From NCBI RefSeq assembly GCF_002813425.1, contig NZ_PHUL01000001.1, forward strand, positions 1,685,001-1,749,000: a DNA stretch of 64,000 nucleotides, written 5' to 3'. The notes below the pieces were generated by a model that saw only the letters and a program-made list of their open reading frames with translations, searched no databases and was not told the DNA's origin. Origin of the DNA: Cellulophaga sp. RHA19 (GTDB lineage: Bacteria; Bacteroidota; Bacteroidia; Flavobacteriales; Flavobacteriaceae). The translations under genes and the position numbers were made by a program. Of this stretch, positions 26,841 through 35,384 are shown piece by piece (within the stretch, counting starts at the first letter, position 1; each line of letters starts with the position of its first letter).

Positions 26841-28469
26841 TTATCCTAAAAACGGATACCTGTAATCTGTTGGTGTAACAAATGTTTCTTTAATTAATCT
26901 TGGAGAAACCCAACGTAATAAGTTTTGTGCAGAACCAGCTTTATCGTTAGTTCCAGATGATCTGGCACCACCAAATGGTTGCTGACCAACAACTGCTCCT
27001 GTTGGTTTATCGTTAATGTAGAAATTACCAGCACAGTTTTGTAATGCTTTTGTAGCTTCTTCTATTGCGTAACGATCTGTAGATAAAACAGCGCCAGTTA
27101 ATGCGTACTCAGATGTACCATCTACTAACTGTAGTGTTTCTTTCCAATCTTTGTCATCATATACATAAATAGTAACTACTGGGCCAAAAAGCTCAGTTTC
27201 CATAGTTGTGTATTTAGGATCTGTTGTAACAATAACTGTAGGCTCTATAAAGTAACCTTTAGATTTGTCATAATTACCACCAGCAAAAATTTCAGCATTT
27301 TCATCAGCTTTAGCTCCATCTATATATTTTGCTAACTTATCAAAAGAACCTTCATGAATTACAGCAGTAACAAAGTTGCTCATATCTTCAGGAGAACCTG
27401 GTTTGTTAATGGTAGCTAAATCTCTTTTTACTAAGTCTAAAGTTTCTTGAGCTTTAGATTTTGGTAAGTATACTCTAGATGCAGCACTACATTTTTGTCC
27501 TTGGAACTCAAAAGCACCACGTACAATAGCTGTAGCAACTTGTGCAGGGTTAGCTGTTTTGTGTGCTAAAATAAAATCTTTACCACCAGTTTCACCAACT
27601 ATTTTAGGGTATGTTTTGTAATTGTGTATGTTGTTACCTATTTGTTTCCAAAGTTCTTTAAAAACATAAGTAGAACCTGTAAAGTGTAAACCAGCAAAGT
27701 CAGGACTAGCTAAAGCAGTTTCTGTAATCATAACTGGATCACCGTAAACAACGTTAATAACGCCATCTGGTACGCCTGCTTCTTTAAACACATCAATAAT
27801 TACTTTTGCAGAAAATACTTGACTATCACTAGGCTTCCATAAAACAACATTACCCATCATAGCTGCACTAGCAGGTAAGTTACCGGCAATAGCAGTAAAG
27901 TTAAATGGTGTAATTGCATATACAAAACCTTCTAATGGACGGTATTCTACACGGTTCCAGATACCTTCTGCAGAATCTGGTTGCTCAGCATAAATCTGAG
28001 ACATATACTCTACGTTAAAACGTAAAAAATCTATTAGTTCGCAAGCAGCGTCAATTTCTGCTTGGTGTATAGTTTTAGATTGTGCCATCATTGTGGCAGC
28101 GTTTATTTTAGCTCTATAAGGACCTGCAATTAATTCTGCAGCCTTCAAGAAAATAGCGGCACGTTGCTCCCAAGCAAGGTTAGCCCAAGCCTCTCTGGAT
28201 TCTAAAGCGTTATCTATTGCTTTAGTTACGTGTTCTTTTTCTGCTAAATGGTACTGACCAACAATGTGTTTGTGATCGTGTGGAGGAGACATTGGTTTTG
28301 TGTTACCAGTCTTTATCTCTTCTGCTCCAATATACAAAGGAACATCTACAGTACTGTTGTAATAAGCCTTGTATTGCTCTAATACAGCTTCGCGCTCTGG
28401 TGATCCCGGAGCATAGCTTTTTATTGGTTCGTTAAAAGCGGTTGGAACTTCAAAAAATCCTTTACCCAT
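26841..28469 (-). CDS. pruA: L-glutamate gamma-semialdehyde dehydrogenase (1-pyrroline-5-carboxylate dehydrogenase)
   Basis: The 542-aa NAD-dependent enzyme oxidises glutamate-gamma-semialdehyde to glutamate, the second step of proline breakdown. ALDH-family motifs are present: 'PFNFTAIAGNLP' near 189-200, the catalytic Glu loop 'VGETGGKDFI' near 289-298 and the catalytic Cys 'FEFQGQKCSAASR' near 319-331. 'EPTVIVTTDPKYTTMETELF' and 'GARSSGTNDKAG' follow near the C-terminus. The length and the N-terminal extension fit the single-domain eukaryote-like P5CDH rather than PutA. The proline dehydrogenase gene is not in the window. It is the catabolic counterpart of the proCBA operon at 2.9-5.7 kb. 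Confidence 0.95.
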   Translation of the reverse strand: MGKGFFEVPTAFNEPIKSYAPGSPEREAVLEQYKAYYNSTVDVPLYIGAEEIKTGNTKPMSPPHDHKHIVGQYHLAEKEHVTKAIDNALESREAWANLAWEQRAAIFLKAAELIAGPYRAKINAATMMAQSKTIHQAEIDAACELIDFLRFNVEYMSQIYAEQPDSAEGIWNRVEYRPLEGFVYAITPFNFTAIAGNLPASAAMMGNVVLWKPSDSQVFSAKVIIDVFKEAGVPDGVINVVYGDPVMITETALASPDFAGLHFTGSTYVFKELWKQIGNNIHNYKTYPKIVGETGGKDFILAHKTANPAQVATAIVRGAFEFQGQKCSAASRVYLPKSKAQETLDLVKRDLATINKPGSPEDMSNFVTAVIHEGSFDKLAKYIDGAKADENAEIFAGGNYDKSKGYFIEPTVIVTTDPKYTTMETELFGPVVTIYVYDDKDWKETLQLVDGTSEYALTGAVLSTDRYAIEEATKALQNCAGNFYINDKPTGAVVGQQPFGGARSSGTNDKAGSAQNLLRWVSPRLIKETFVTPTDYRYPFLG

Positions 28470-28502
28470 TGTGCTACGTTTTATAAATTATAATAATTGT
28501 AA

Positions 28503-28510
28503 CAAATGTA
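28503..28510 (-). promoter_or_regulatory. -7 promoter element of pruA
   Basis: TACATTTG on the minus strand fits TAnnTTTG and lies 34 nt upstream of the pruA ATG. Confidence 0.5.
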
Positions 28511-28562
28511 GTAAAATCCTATTCGTTATTAAAACAATTAGAATGTTAGAAAAAAGGTTTTT

Positions 28563-28949
28563 TTAGTTTAATGCAAATGGAGCACTAAATTTAAAACTAG
28601 GAATGTAAACTCTAAACTTTTTGCCGTCTGTAAAGCTAACCATATTGTAATGTCCGCGCATAGCTCCAATAGGAGATGTTAATAAGCAACCAGAGTTGTA
28701 TGTATGAGATTGCCCTGGGTTTAAAACCGGTTTTTTGCCAACAACTCCTTCACCATCCATAATCTCTAAATCGTTTAGAGAATCATAAATTTCCCAATGT
28801 CTAGATGTTAACTGTACAGATTCCTTGCTTAAATTTTCTATGGTTACGGTGTAGCCAAATGCGTAATGCATTTTGTAATTTTTAAAAAAAGTACCTTCAA
28901 AGTTGGTGGTAACTGATATTTTTATGCCTTTAGTAACTTGTGTAGTCAT
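28563..28949 (-). CDS. apaG: ApaG-domain protein
   Basis: A 128-aa single-domain ApaG (DUF525) protein with an immunoglobulin-like beta-sandwich. Conserved segments are 'GIKISVTTNFEG', 'YAFGYTVTIENLS', 'LTSRHWEIYDS', 'VVGKKPVLNPGQSHTYNSGC' and 'GAMRGHYNMV'. ApaG has been linked to Co2+/Mg2+ resistance in enterobacteria, but its biochemical role is not settled. The ATG at 28949 gives the usual family length, and an in-frame ATG at 28979 adds ten residues that do not fit. It lies on the same strand as pruA, 93 nt upstream of it. Confidence 0.92.
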   Translation of the reverse strand: MTTQVTKGIKISVTTNFEGTFFKNYKMHYAFGYTVTIENLSKESVQLTSRHWEIYDSLNDLEIMDGEGVVGKKPVLNPGQSHTYNSGCLLTSPIGAMRGHYNMVSFTDGKKFRVYIPSFKFSAPFALN

Positions 28950-29202
28950 ACGTTTTAACTTTAAAAAAATAATACTCAATTTAGTATTATGTTAAAAAAA
29001 AGAATGTCTCATTACAGAGTAATGCCTCTCCTTATTTTAAAGTAGAAATGTGCTAAGTTGCTATGAGCGTGACACATTAGCTACATACAAATATAAAAAG
29101 GAAAATTTAAACTAACTTAATAGTCATTCATATATTCGCTGAACGAACATTTTTTCGGTAAACCGTTAATTATGGCTGTTCATTGATCTGACTTTGGTTA
29201 TT

Positions 29203-30447
29203 TTAGTTGGTAATATTTCTAGAATTTCCATTTCCAACACCTATAACGCTATCATATTGATCTCCAAAATTTCTGTAATAAACCAAAACAAGATAATTGT
29301 TTTCTGTAAAATGAAAGTTGCCTCCAATTGCATTGTATTTTAATTCGTCTTTATCCGTCTTTAGTACATATTTGTAATTGTAAAACCCTTGTTTTAGCAT
29401 TATGCTAGTTTCTAGGTATCCAGTATCTTCATTATATGTCATTTTGTTTTCATCTGTAATGGCGTAGTTGTTAAACTTGCCAAAAACATAAACATCATTT
29501 AAGCCAATAACATCTGTATAAGGTAGTTTAAAGTGCACATTAGTGTACTCAGACTCTCTAGACGCGTCTTCTCCTTGTTGTGTTGTTACCACAAAATCAC
29601 CATTAATATCCGGGTAATAGGTGTAGGGTTCATTGGCTCTTAAAATATCTGCATACATATAGTGGTTATATAATTCTTTCATTTGTACTCTTGCAATTGC
29701 AGTGCTAGTAGCTCTTAAATCTTTAGTGGTAAAGTTTAAAAACTCATTACCTCCAAAAAAATTACTTTCCTTATCGTATTTGTATAAAAGTTCTTTGCCA
29801 ATAGTGTATTGTGGTTTTAAATTTGTTATTGCAGAGGGCCAATAGTAATTTTGTAAAATGGTTACTTTAACTTCGTTTTTAGGGTTGATAAGTTGAAAAT
29901 TACCTGCGTTAATTGCAATCTGTACGGCCTGTTTTTGATTTAAAAACTCAAAGTCTCTTGTTCTTTTAATACTAACACCAACCGAAACAGCATCTTTATA
30001 AATAACAAAGCGTCTAGAGAACTGAAGCTCATTGTAATTGTTATAAATTTCTAACATATAGTTGCCGCTTACCTTTAGGCTTAAATTATTGTTAGGTATT
30101 TGTAAACGATAGTTAGAGTATGCTTGTAGTGTATTATAACTGTTTTCGTAATTTGTAATTCTAAGGTTGTCAAATCCACTCAGGTACTGTGACTTAGAAA
30201 GGCTAGATGGTGTCCAGTCGTAATTATAATATGTAATTTTGTAATAGTAATCTTCTTCAGAAGCAGTTATATCATCAAACTCTAAAGTTAGTGGGTCGCC
30301 TAATTGTGCAACAGGAAATTGATCCTCAGTTGTACCTTTAAATATGATAGATTTTATGTTTTTAGGAGCATCTTTTTCAGTGGCATTTTGTCCAAAAATT
30401 GAAAAATAAGATAAAAGCAAAGAAAATAATAATGTGTACTGTTTCAT
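29203..30447 (-). CDS. DUF5103 protein, type IX secretion plug-like
   Basis: A 414-aa exported protein. The signal peptide ends near 'YFSIFGQ', and the mature part is all-beta with many Tyr and Asn residues. The segments 'GDPLTLEFDDITASEEDYYY', 'YKITYYNYDWTPSSLSKSQY' and 'YGNYTLQIPN'-like 'YRLQIPNNNLSLKVSGNYML' match DUF5103. In Flavobacterium johnsoniae a DUF5103 protein was found as the Plug that closes the periplasmic side of the SprA translocon when PorV is absent. This supports a working T9SS, together with porT and the two CTD proteins in this window. It is monocistronic with its own promoter element. Confidence 0.8.
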   Translation of the reverse strand: MKQYTLLFSLLLSYFSIFGQNATEKDAPKNIKSIIFKGTTEDQFPVAQLGDPLTLEFDDITASEEDYYYKITYYNYDWTPSSLSKSQYLSGFDNLRITNYENSYNTLQAYSNYRLQIPNNNLSLKVSGNYMLEIYNNYNELQFSRRFVIYKDAVSVGVSIKRTRDFEFLNQKQAVQIAINAGNFQLINPKNEVKVTILQNYYWPSAITNLKPQYTIGKELLYKYDKESNFFGGNEFLNFTTKDLRATSTAIARVQMKELYNHYMYADILRANEPYTYYPDINGDFVVTTQQGEDASRESEYTNVHFKLPYTDVIGLNDVYVFGKFNNYAITDENKMTYNEDTGYLETSIMLKQGFYNYKYVLKTDKDELKYNAIGGNFHFTENNYLVLVYYRNFGDQYDSVIGVGNGNSRNITN

Positions 30448-30466
30448 TTATGTTGTAATTGTATTA

Positions 30467-30474
30467 CAAAGATA
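30467..30474 (-). promoter_or_regulatory. -7 promoter element of the plug-like gene
   Basis: TATCTTTG on the minus strand fits TAnnTTTG and lies 20 nt upstream of the ATG at 30447. Confidence 0.5.
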
Positions 30475-30629
30475 AGCAAAAGTTGTGCCTAAAAATTAAG
30501 AGCTAATAATCCAATATTATTTATTTAGAATTAATATAAATAAATACATCTTAACTGATTTTGCAAGGAAGTTTGCGGTTAAAACTTTAAATTCGCAGCA
30601 AATTTTGTTAACCTAAGGTCTGCAATAAT

Positions 30630-31979
30630 ATGTCTAAAGACATTCGAATAAAAAAAGGCTTAAATATCAACCTAGTCGGTGCCGCTGATCAAACTACTTC
30701 TAAAGCGGTTTTAAGCAATGTTTATGCAATAAATCTTAACGATTTTCACGGGATAATGCCAAAGATGTTGGTAAAAGAAGGAGCAACTGTAAAAGCAGGT
30801 GAACCTATTTTTTACAACAAAGATGTAGAAGAAATGAAGTTCGTTTCTCCTGTATCTGGTGAGCTTGTTGAAATAGTAAGAGGAGCAAGAAGAAGAATAT
30901 TAACGCTGAAAATACGCGCTAATAAAACTGGTGAAGTAGTAGAACACAGTACGCTAAACTTAGCAAGCGCATCTGCAGAAGACGTAAAGTCGCAGTTGTT
31001 ATTGTCTGGTTGTTGGCCTTTTGTAAAACAAAGACCGTATGATGTTGTTGCAAATCCTAATGTAGCCCCTAAAGCTGTATTTATATCAGGATACACAACA
31101 GCGCCATTAGCAGCCAATTTAGATTATGTGTTACAAGGCAAGGAAAAAGAATTGCAAGCAGCTGTTACAGCGTTGGCAACTTTAACAACTGGTCAAGTAC
31201 ACGTATCTGTAGGTAGTAGTAACTCTCCATTGTCTGGTTTGTCTGGTGTTACAGAACATAAGGTTGCTGGTCCACATCCTGCAGGTTTAGTTGGTACACA
31301 AATAAACAAGATAGATCCTATTAATAAAGGAGAAATGGTTTGGACTGTTAATGCACAAGATCTAGTTATTATAGGTGAGTTGTTGTTAACAGGTAAGTTT
31401 AACGCGCAAAGAACAATAGCACTAGCTGGTTCTGCTGTTAAAGCTCCAAAATATTACACAACTACTATTGGTGCAGAAATATCTACTTTCTTATATGCTA
31501 GCGGAGTTTCTATAGAAAACTTTAGGGTTATTAATGGTGATGTGTTAACAGGTTCTAAAACTAGCCCAGAAGGTTATTTAGGATTTTATAACAATACAGT
31601 AACTGTTATTCCTGAAGGAGATGATTATGAGTTATTTGGTTGGAATAAACCAGTTTTTAACAAAATATCGTCTACTAGAGCAATGACTTTCTCTTGGTTA
31701 AACCCTAAGAAAAAATACGATTTAAATACCAATACTAACGGAGAACATAGAGCATTTGTAGTAACTGGTGCTTATGAAAAAGTTTTTCCATTAGATATTT
31801 ATCCAATGCAACTGCTAAAAGCTTGTATGATAAAGGATTTAGATGAAATGGAACAGCTTGGATTGTATGAGGTTGCGCCTGAAGATTTTGCTTTAACAGA
31901 GTTTATCTGTATATCTAAACAACCGCATCAGCAAATAATTAGAGAAGGGTTGGACTTATTACAAAAAGAAATAGGATAA
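30630..31979 (+). CDS. nqrA: Na+-translocating NADH-quinone reductase subunit A
   Basis: The 449-aa peripheral subunit of the sodium pump, implicated in quinone interaction. It begins 'IRIKKGLNINLVG' and carries the barrel-sandwich segments 'KAGEPIFYNKDVEEMKFVSP' and 'SGELVEIVRGARRRI' (about 50-90). 'GPHPAGLVGTQINKIDPI' near 213-230 and the C-terminal iron-sulfur-like SLBB region follow. It is the first gene of the operon nqrABCDEF (plus strand); nqrB follows after 3 nt. The complex oxidises NADH, reduces menaquinone and exports sodium ions. Confidence 0.96.
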   Translation: MSKDIRIKKGLNINLVGAADQTTSKAVLSNVYAINLNDFHGIMPKMLVKEGATVKAGEPIFYNKDVEEMKFVSPVSGELVEIVRGARRRILTLKIRANKTGEVVEHSTLNLASASAEDVKSQLLLSGCWPFVKQRPYDVVANPNVAPKAVFISGYTTAPLAANLDYVLQGKEKELQAAVTALATLTTGQVHVSVGSSNSPLSGLSGVTEHKVAGPHPAGLVGTQINKIDPINKGEMVWTVNAQDLVIIGELLLTGKFNAQRTIALAGSAVKAPKYYTTTIGAEISTFLYASGVSIENFRVINGDVLTGSKTSPEGYLGFYNNTVTVIPEGDDYELFGWNKPVFNKISSTRAMTFSWLNPKKKYDLNTNTNGEHRAFVVTGAYEKVFPLDIYPMQLLKACMIKDLDEMEQLGLYEVAPEDFALTEFICISKQPHQQIIREGLDLLQKEIG

Positions 31980-31982
31980 AAG

Positions 31983-33185
31983 ATGGGTCTTAAAAATACA
32001 TTACACAATTTAAAGGAAAAGTATAAAGGCAAAAAAATGGCACCTGCATTTAATGCAATCCATACGTTTTTGTACTTGCCTAATGAAACTACGCACTCTG
32101 GGTCTCACGTAAGAGCAGCAGATGATTTAAAGCGTACAATGAATACGGTAATAATGGCATTGGTTCCAGTTTTAATATTTGGAATGTTTAATGCTGGTTA
32201 CCAACATTATTCTGCAATTAATGGTTTTCCTGCAGATTTCTCTTTACTAAACGATTTCCTTACTTGGGATAACTTTTTAGTAGGTATTACAACAGTATTA
32301 CCGCTAGTAATTGTTTCTTATGTAATTGGTTTAGCAGTAGAATTTGTTTTTGCAGTTATAAAAGGTCATGAGGTAGAAGAAGGTTACTTGGTAACTGGTA
32401 TGTTAGTACCATTGATTGTACCAATAGATACACCATTATGGATGCTAGCAATTGCAGTTATTTTTGGTGTTGTAATAGGTAAAGAAGTTTTTGGTGGTAC
32501 AGGGATGAATATCTTAAACCCAGCATTAACTATTAGAGCATTTTTGTTTTTTGCTTATCCTACTTGGATGAGTGGAGATAAAGTTTGGGTGCACGAGGCT
32601 GTTGAAAGAGCTGGTACTGCAGATGCAATTTCTGGAGAAACTATATTAGGACAGTTAGCTCAAAATACAGATGCATCATATTCAATTTCAGATATGTTCT
32701 TTGGTTTTATACCAGGTTCTGTTGGTGAAACCTCTACATTCTTAATTCTATTAGGTGGGTTGTTTTTAATTTTTACAAAAATAGCTAGCTGGAGAATTAT
32801 GTTGAGTGCTGTAGTAGGTGCTTTAACAATGGGCTTAATTTTTAACGGAGTTGTTAGTGCAGATTGGATTAGCGAAGGAAGCAAATTCTACGGATTAATG
32901 AGCTTTGAGTTTTGGCAACATTTACTTGTTGGTGGTTTAGCTTTTGGTATTGTTTATATGGCTACAGATCCTGTTACGGGTTCGCAAACAAATAAAGGTA
33001 AATGGTATTACGGTTTCTTTATTGGGTTTATCTCTGTTTTAATTAGAGTATTTAACCCTGCGTATCCAGAAGGTGTGTTCTTAGCAATATTATTAATGAA
33101 CGTTTTTGCACCAACTATAGATCATTACGTAGTTCAAGGTAACGTTAAAAGACGTTTAAAAAGATCAAAAAAAGCTACAGCTTAA
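31983..33185 (+). CDS. nqrB: Na+-translocating NADH-quinone reductase subunit B
   Basis: The 400-aa membrane subunit that carries riboflavin and a covalent FMN and forms much of the sodium channel. About ten hydrophobic helices are visible, with 'GHEVEEGYLVTGMLVPLIVP' near 128-147, 'GGTGMNILNPALTIRAFLFF' near 171-190 and 'ATDPVTGSQTNKGKWYYGF'-type sequence near 325. The expected flavinylation threonine lies in 'ADAISGETILG', probably T220. The motif SGET differs from the SGAT-type consensus of NqrC-like targets. The flavin would be attached by ApbE, encoded at 38295. It is 19 nt upstream of nqrC. Confidence 0.96.
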   Translation: MGLKNTLHNLKEKYKGKKMAPAFNAIHTFLYLPNETTHSGSHVRAADDLKRTMNTVIMALVPVLIFGMFNAGYQHYSAINGFPADFSLLNDFLTWDNFLVGITTVLPLVIVSYVIGLAVEFVFAVIKGHEVEEGYLVTGMLVPLIVPIDTPLWMLAIAVIFGVVIGKEVFGGTGMNILNPALTIRAFLFFAYPTWMSGDKVWVHEAVERAGTADAISGETILGQLAQNTDASYSISDMFFGFIPGSVGETSTFLILLGGLFLIFTKIASWRIMLSAVVGALTMGLIFNGVVSADWISEGSKFYGLMSFEFWQHLLVGGLAFGIVYMATDPVTGSQTNKGKWYYGFFIGFISVLIRVFNPAYPEGVFLAILLMNVFAPTIDHYVVQGNVKRRLKRSKKATA

Positions 33186-33204
33186 CAGCGTAAAAAGAAT
33201 AGAT

Positions 33205-33954
33205 ATGGCAATTAATACAGATAAAAATAGTTACACCGTCATTTTTGCAGCCATTATGGTTGTGGTTGTGGGTTCTATCTTAGCATTTACTGCATCTAGT
33301 TTAAGTGGTAAAATTAAGATGAATGAGAAGTTCGAGAAGCAACAGAACATCTTATATGCAATGGGTGTAGATGAAAATGTAGATGAAGGAAGTATAAACT
33401 TTATATCTACTGATAAAGTAGAAGTTGAGTTTAAAAAATATATTAAAGAGCAATTGGTTATAGTAGACGGTAAGGCTACTCCAAATGATGAAGCTTATTT
33501 GATAGATTTAAAAAAGCAAGAGACAGCTGCTAAAAACGGTGAACCAAGAAAATTACCTTTATTTATTGGAGAAAAAGATGGTGTAAAATCTTATATTATA
33601 CCAATGAGAGGTAAAGGTCTTTGGGATGCTATTTGGGGCTTTGTTGCTGTAGGCGATGATTTAAAAGTACAAGGTGTATTTTTTGATCATAAAGGAGAAA
33701 CACCTGGTCTAGGAGCAAATATTAAGCAACGTTATTTTATGGACGATTTTAAAGGAGAGTCTATTTTAAACAACGGTGCATTTGTTGGTATTAGTGTTGC
33801 AAAAGGTAACAATGACCCAATAAATAAAAGAAAAGATGATAATAAAGTTGATGCTTTAGCAGGTGCAACCATTACAGGTAATGGTGTAACGGCTATGATT
33901 AAAGAAAGCGTAAAACTTTATCAGGGATATTTAGAAACTATAGCTAAAAAATAA
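33205..33954 (+). CDS. nqrC: Na+-translocating NADH-quinone reductase subunit C
   Basis: A 249-aa subunit with one N-terminal transmembrane helix ('VIFAAIMVVVVGSILAFTAS') and a periplasmic FMN-binding domain. 'GKGLWDAIWGFVAVG', 'HKGETPGLGANI' and the flavinylation motif 'DALAGATITGNG' are present, with the acceptor threonine at about T222. This is the best conserved ApbE target in the window. nqrD starts 3 nt after its stop. Confidence 0.96.
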   Translation: MAINTDKNSYTVIFAAIMVVVVGSILAFTASSLSGKIKMNEKFEKQQNILYAMGVDENVDEGSINFISTDKVEVEFKKYIKEQLVIVDGKATPNDEAYLIDLKKQETAAKNGEPRKLPLFIGEKDGVKSYIIPMRGKGLWDAIWGFVAVGDDLKVQGVFFDHKGETPGLGANIKQRYFMDDFKGESILNNGAFVGISVAKGNNDPINKRKDDNKVDALAGATITGNGVTAMIKESVKLYQGYLETIAKK

Positions 33955-33957
33955 GAA

Positions 33958-34620
33958 ATGGGATTACTTTCTAAAAAAGATGCAAATCTAATATTAGATC
34001 CATTAGCAGATAACAACCCAATTACTATACAGGTATTAGGTATATGTTCTGCATTGGCAATTACAGCAGAGTTAAAGGCGTCAATAGTAATGGCGGTTTC
34101 AGTAATGTTTGTATTAGGAATAGGTAACGTTGTTATCTCTTTAATGAGAAATATTATACCTTCTAAAATTAGAATTATTGTGCAATTGGTAGTAGTAGCT
34201 GCCTTAGTAATTATAGTAGATCAAGTGCTTAAGGCATTTGCATATGAACTTAGTAAAACTCTTTCTGTATTTGTTGGGTTAATTATTACAAACTGTATTA
34301 TCATGGGACGTTTTGAGGCCTTTGCTTTAGCAAACGGACCTTGGAGGTCTTTCCTAGATGGTATTGGTAACTCTTTTGGTTACGGTTTAATATTAATCAT
34401 TGTTGGTTTCTTTAGAGAGCTTTTAGGTTCTGGTACTTTATTAGGATTTAAAGTATTAGGAGATCCTATTGGTAGTCCAGAAACGGGACCTACGGGTCTA
34501 TATGCATTTGGATATGAGAACAACGGATTTATGTTATTGTCTCCAATGGCATTAATAGTGGTTGGTATTATTATCTGGGTACAACGCTCAAGAAATAAAG
34601 CATTAATAGAAGAAAACTAG
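33958..34620 (+). CDS. nqrD: Na+-translocating NADH-quinone reductase subunit D
   Basis: A 220-aa membrane subunit with six predicted helices, related to RnfE and forming a pseudo-symmetric pair with NqrE. Cys30 ('LGICSALAIT') and Cys113 ('ITNCIIMGR') match the two positions by which NqrD contributes to the intramembrane iron-sulfur centre shared with NqrE. 'FGYGLILIIVGFFRELLGSG' is the conserved C-terminal helix. Confidence 0.95.
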   Translation: MGLLSKKDANLILDPLADNNPITIQVLGICSALAITAELKASIVMAVSVMFVLGIGNVVISLMRNIIPSKIRIIVQLVVVAALVIIVDQVLKAFAYELSKTLSVFVGLIITNCIIMGRFEAFALANGPWRSFLDGIGNSFGYGLILIIVGFFRELLGSGTLLGFKVLGDPIGSPETGPTGLYAFGYENNGFMLLSPMALIVVGIIIWVQRSRNKALIEEN

Positions 34621-34647
34621 AATTAGTTATATAAAAAATACAATGTT

Positions 34648-35382
34648 ATGTTAGAACATGTAGAATTATTTTTTAAATCCATATTTATAGATAATATGGT
34701 ATTTGCTACCTTTTTAGGAATGTGTTCCTATTTGGCAGTATCTAAAAAAGTATCCACAGCCGTTGGTCTTGGTGCTGCAGTAATATTTGTACTTGCAGTA
34801 ACTGTACCTATGAACTGGTTGTTAGATCAGTACTTATTAAGAGATGGAGCTTTAGCTTGGTTAGGGCCAGAGTATGCAGATTATAACTTAAGCTTTTTAT
34901 CATTTATACTATTTATTGCAACTATTGCAACTATGGTACAATTGGTAGAGATAGTAGTAGAAAAGTTTTCGCCGTCATTATATAACTCTTTAGGTATATT
35001 TTTACCTTTAATTGCTGTAAACTGTGCCATTTTAGGTGGTTCTTTATTTATGCAATCTAGAGATATACAAACGTTAGGTTTGGCTTTTAACTATGGTGTA
35101 AGTTCTGGTATAGGTTGGTTTTTAGCTATTTTAGCAATTGCTGCTATTCGTGAAAAGATTAGATATTCTAATGTTCCTGCTCCATTAAGAGGTTTGGGTA
35201 TTACGTTTATCATCACAGGTCTTATGGCTATTGGTTTTATGAGCTTTGGTGGTATGTTAACTGGTGGTGATGATGCTCCTAAAAAAGAAGTAAAAGAAAC
35301 TGCACAGAAAGCACAAGACAAGGAAGTTAAAAATGAAATTGATGAAAATTCGGTTTCTTACAATAACGCTTTAAATAAATAA
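34648..35382 (+). CDS. nqrE: Na+-translocating NADH-quinone reductase subunit E with charged C-terminal tail
   Basis: A membrane subunit partnering NqrD. Cys26 ('LGMCSYLAVS') and Cys126 ('VNCAILGGSLF') are the expected ligands of the shared intramembrane iron-sulfur centre. The core fits the usual length of about 200 aa, but the protein is 244 aa. After the last helix ('ITGLMAIGFMSFGGMLTGG') comes a hydrophilic tail of about 38 residues rich in Lys, Glu and Asp ('KKEVKETAQKAQDKEVKNE'). The tail should be soluble and near NqrF or NqrD. Its role is unknown. Confidence 0.95.
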   Translation: MLEHVELFFKSIFIDNMVFATFLGMCSYLAVSKKVSTAVGLGAAVIFVLAVTVPMNWLLDQYLLRDGALAWLGPEYADYNLSFLSFILFIATIATMVQLVEIVVEKFSPSLYNSLGIFLPLIAVNCAILGGSLFMQSRDIQTLGLAFNYGVSSGIGWFLAILAIAAIREKIRYSNVPAPLRGLGITFIITGLMAIGFMSFGGMLTGGDDAPKKEVKETAQKAQDKEVKNEIDENSVSYNNALNK

Positions 35383-35384
35383 GA

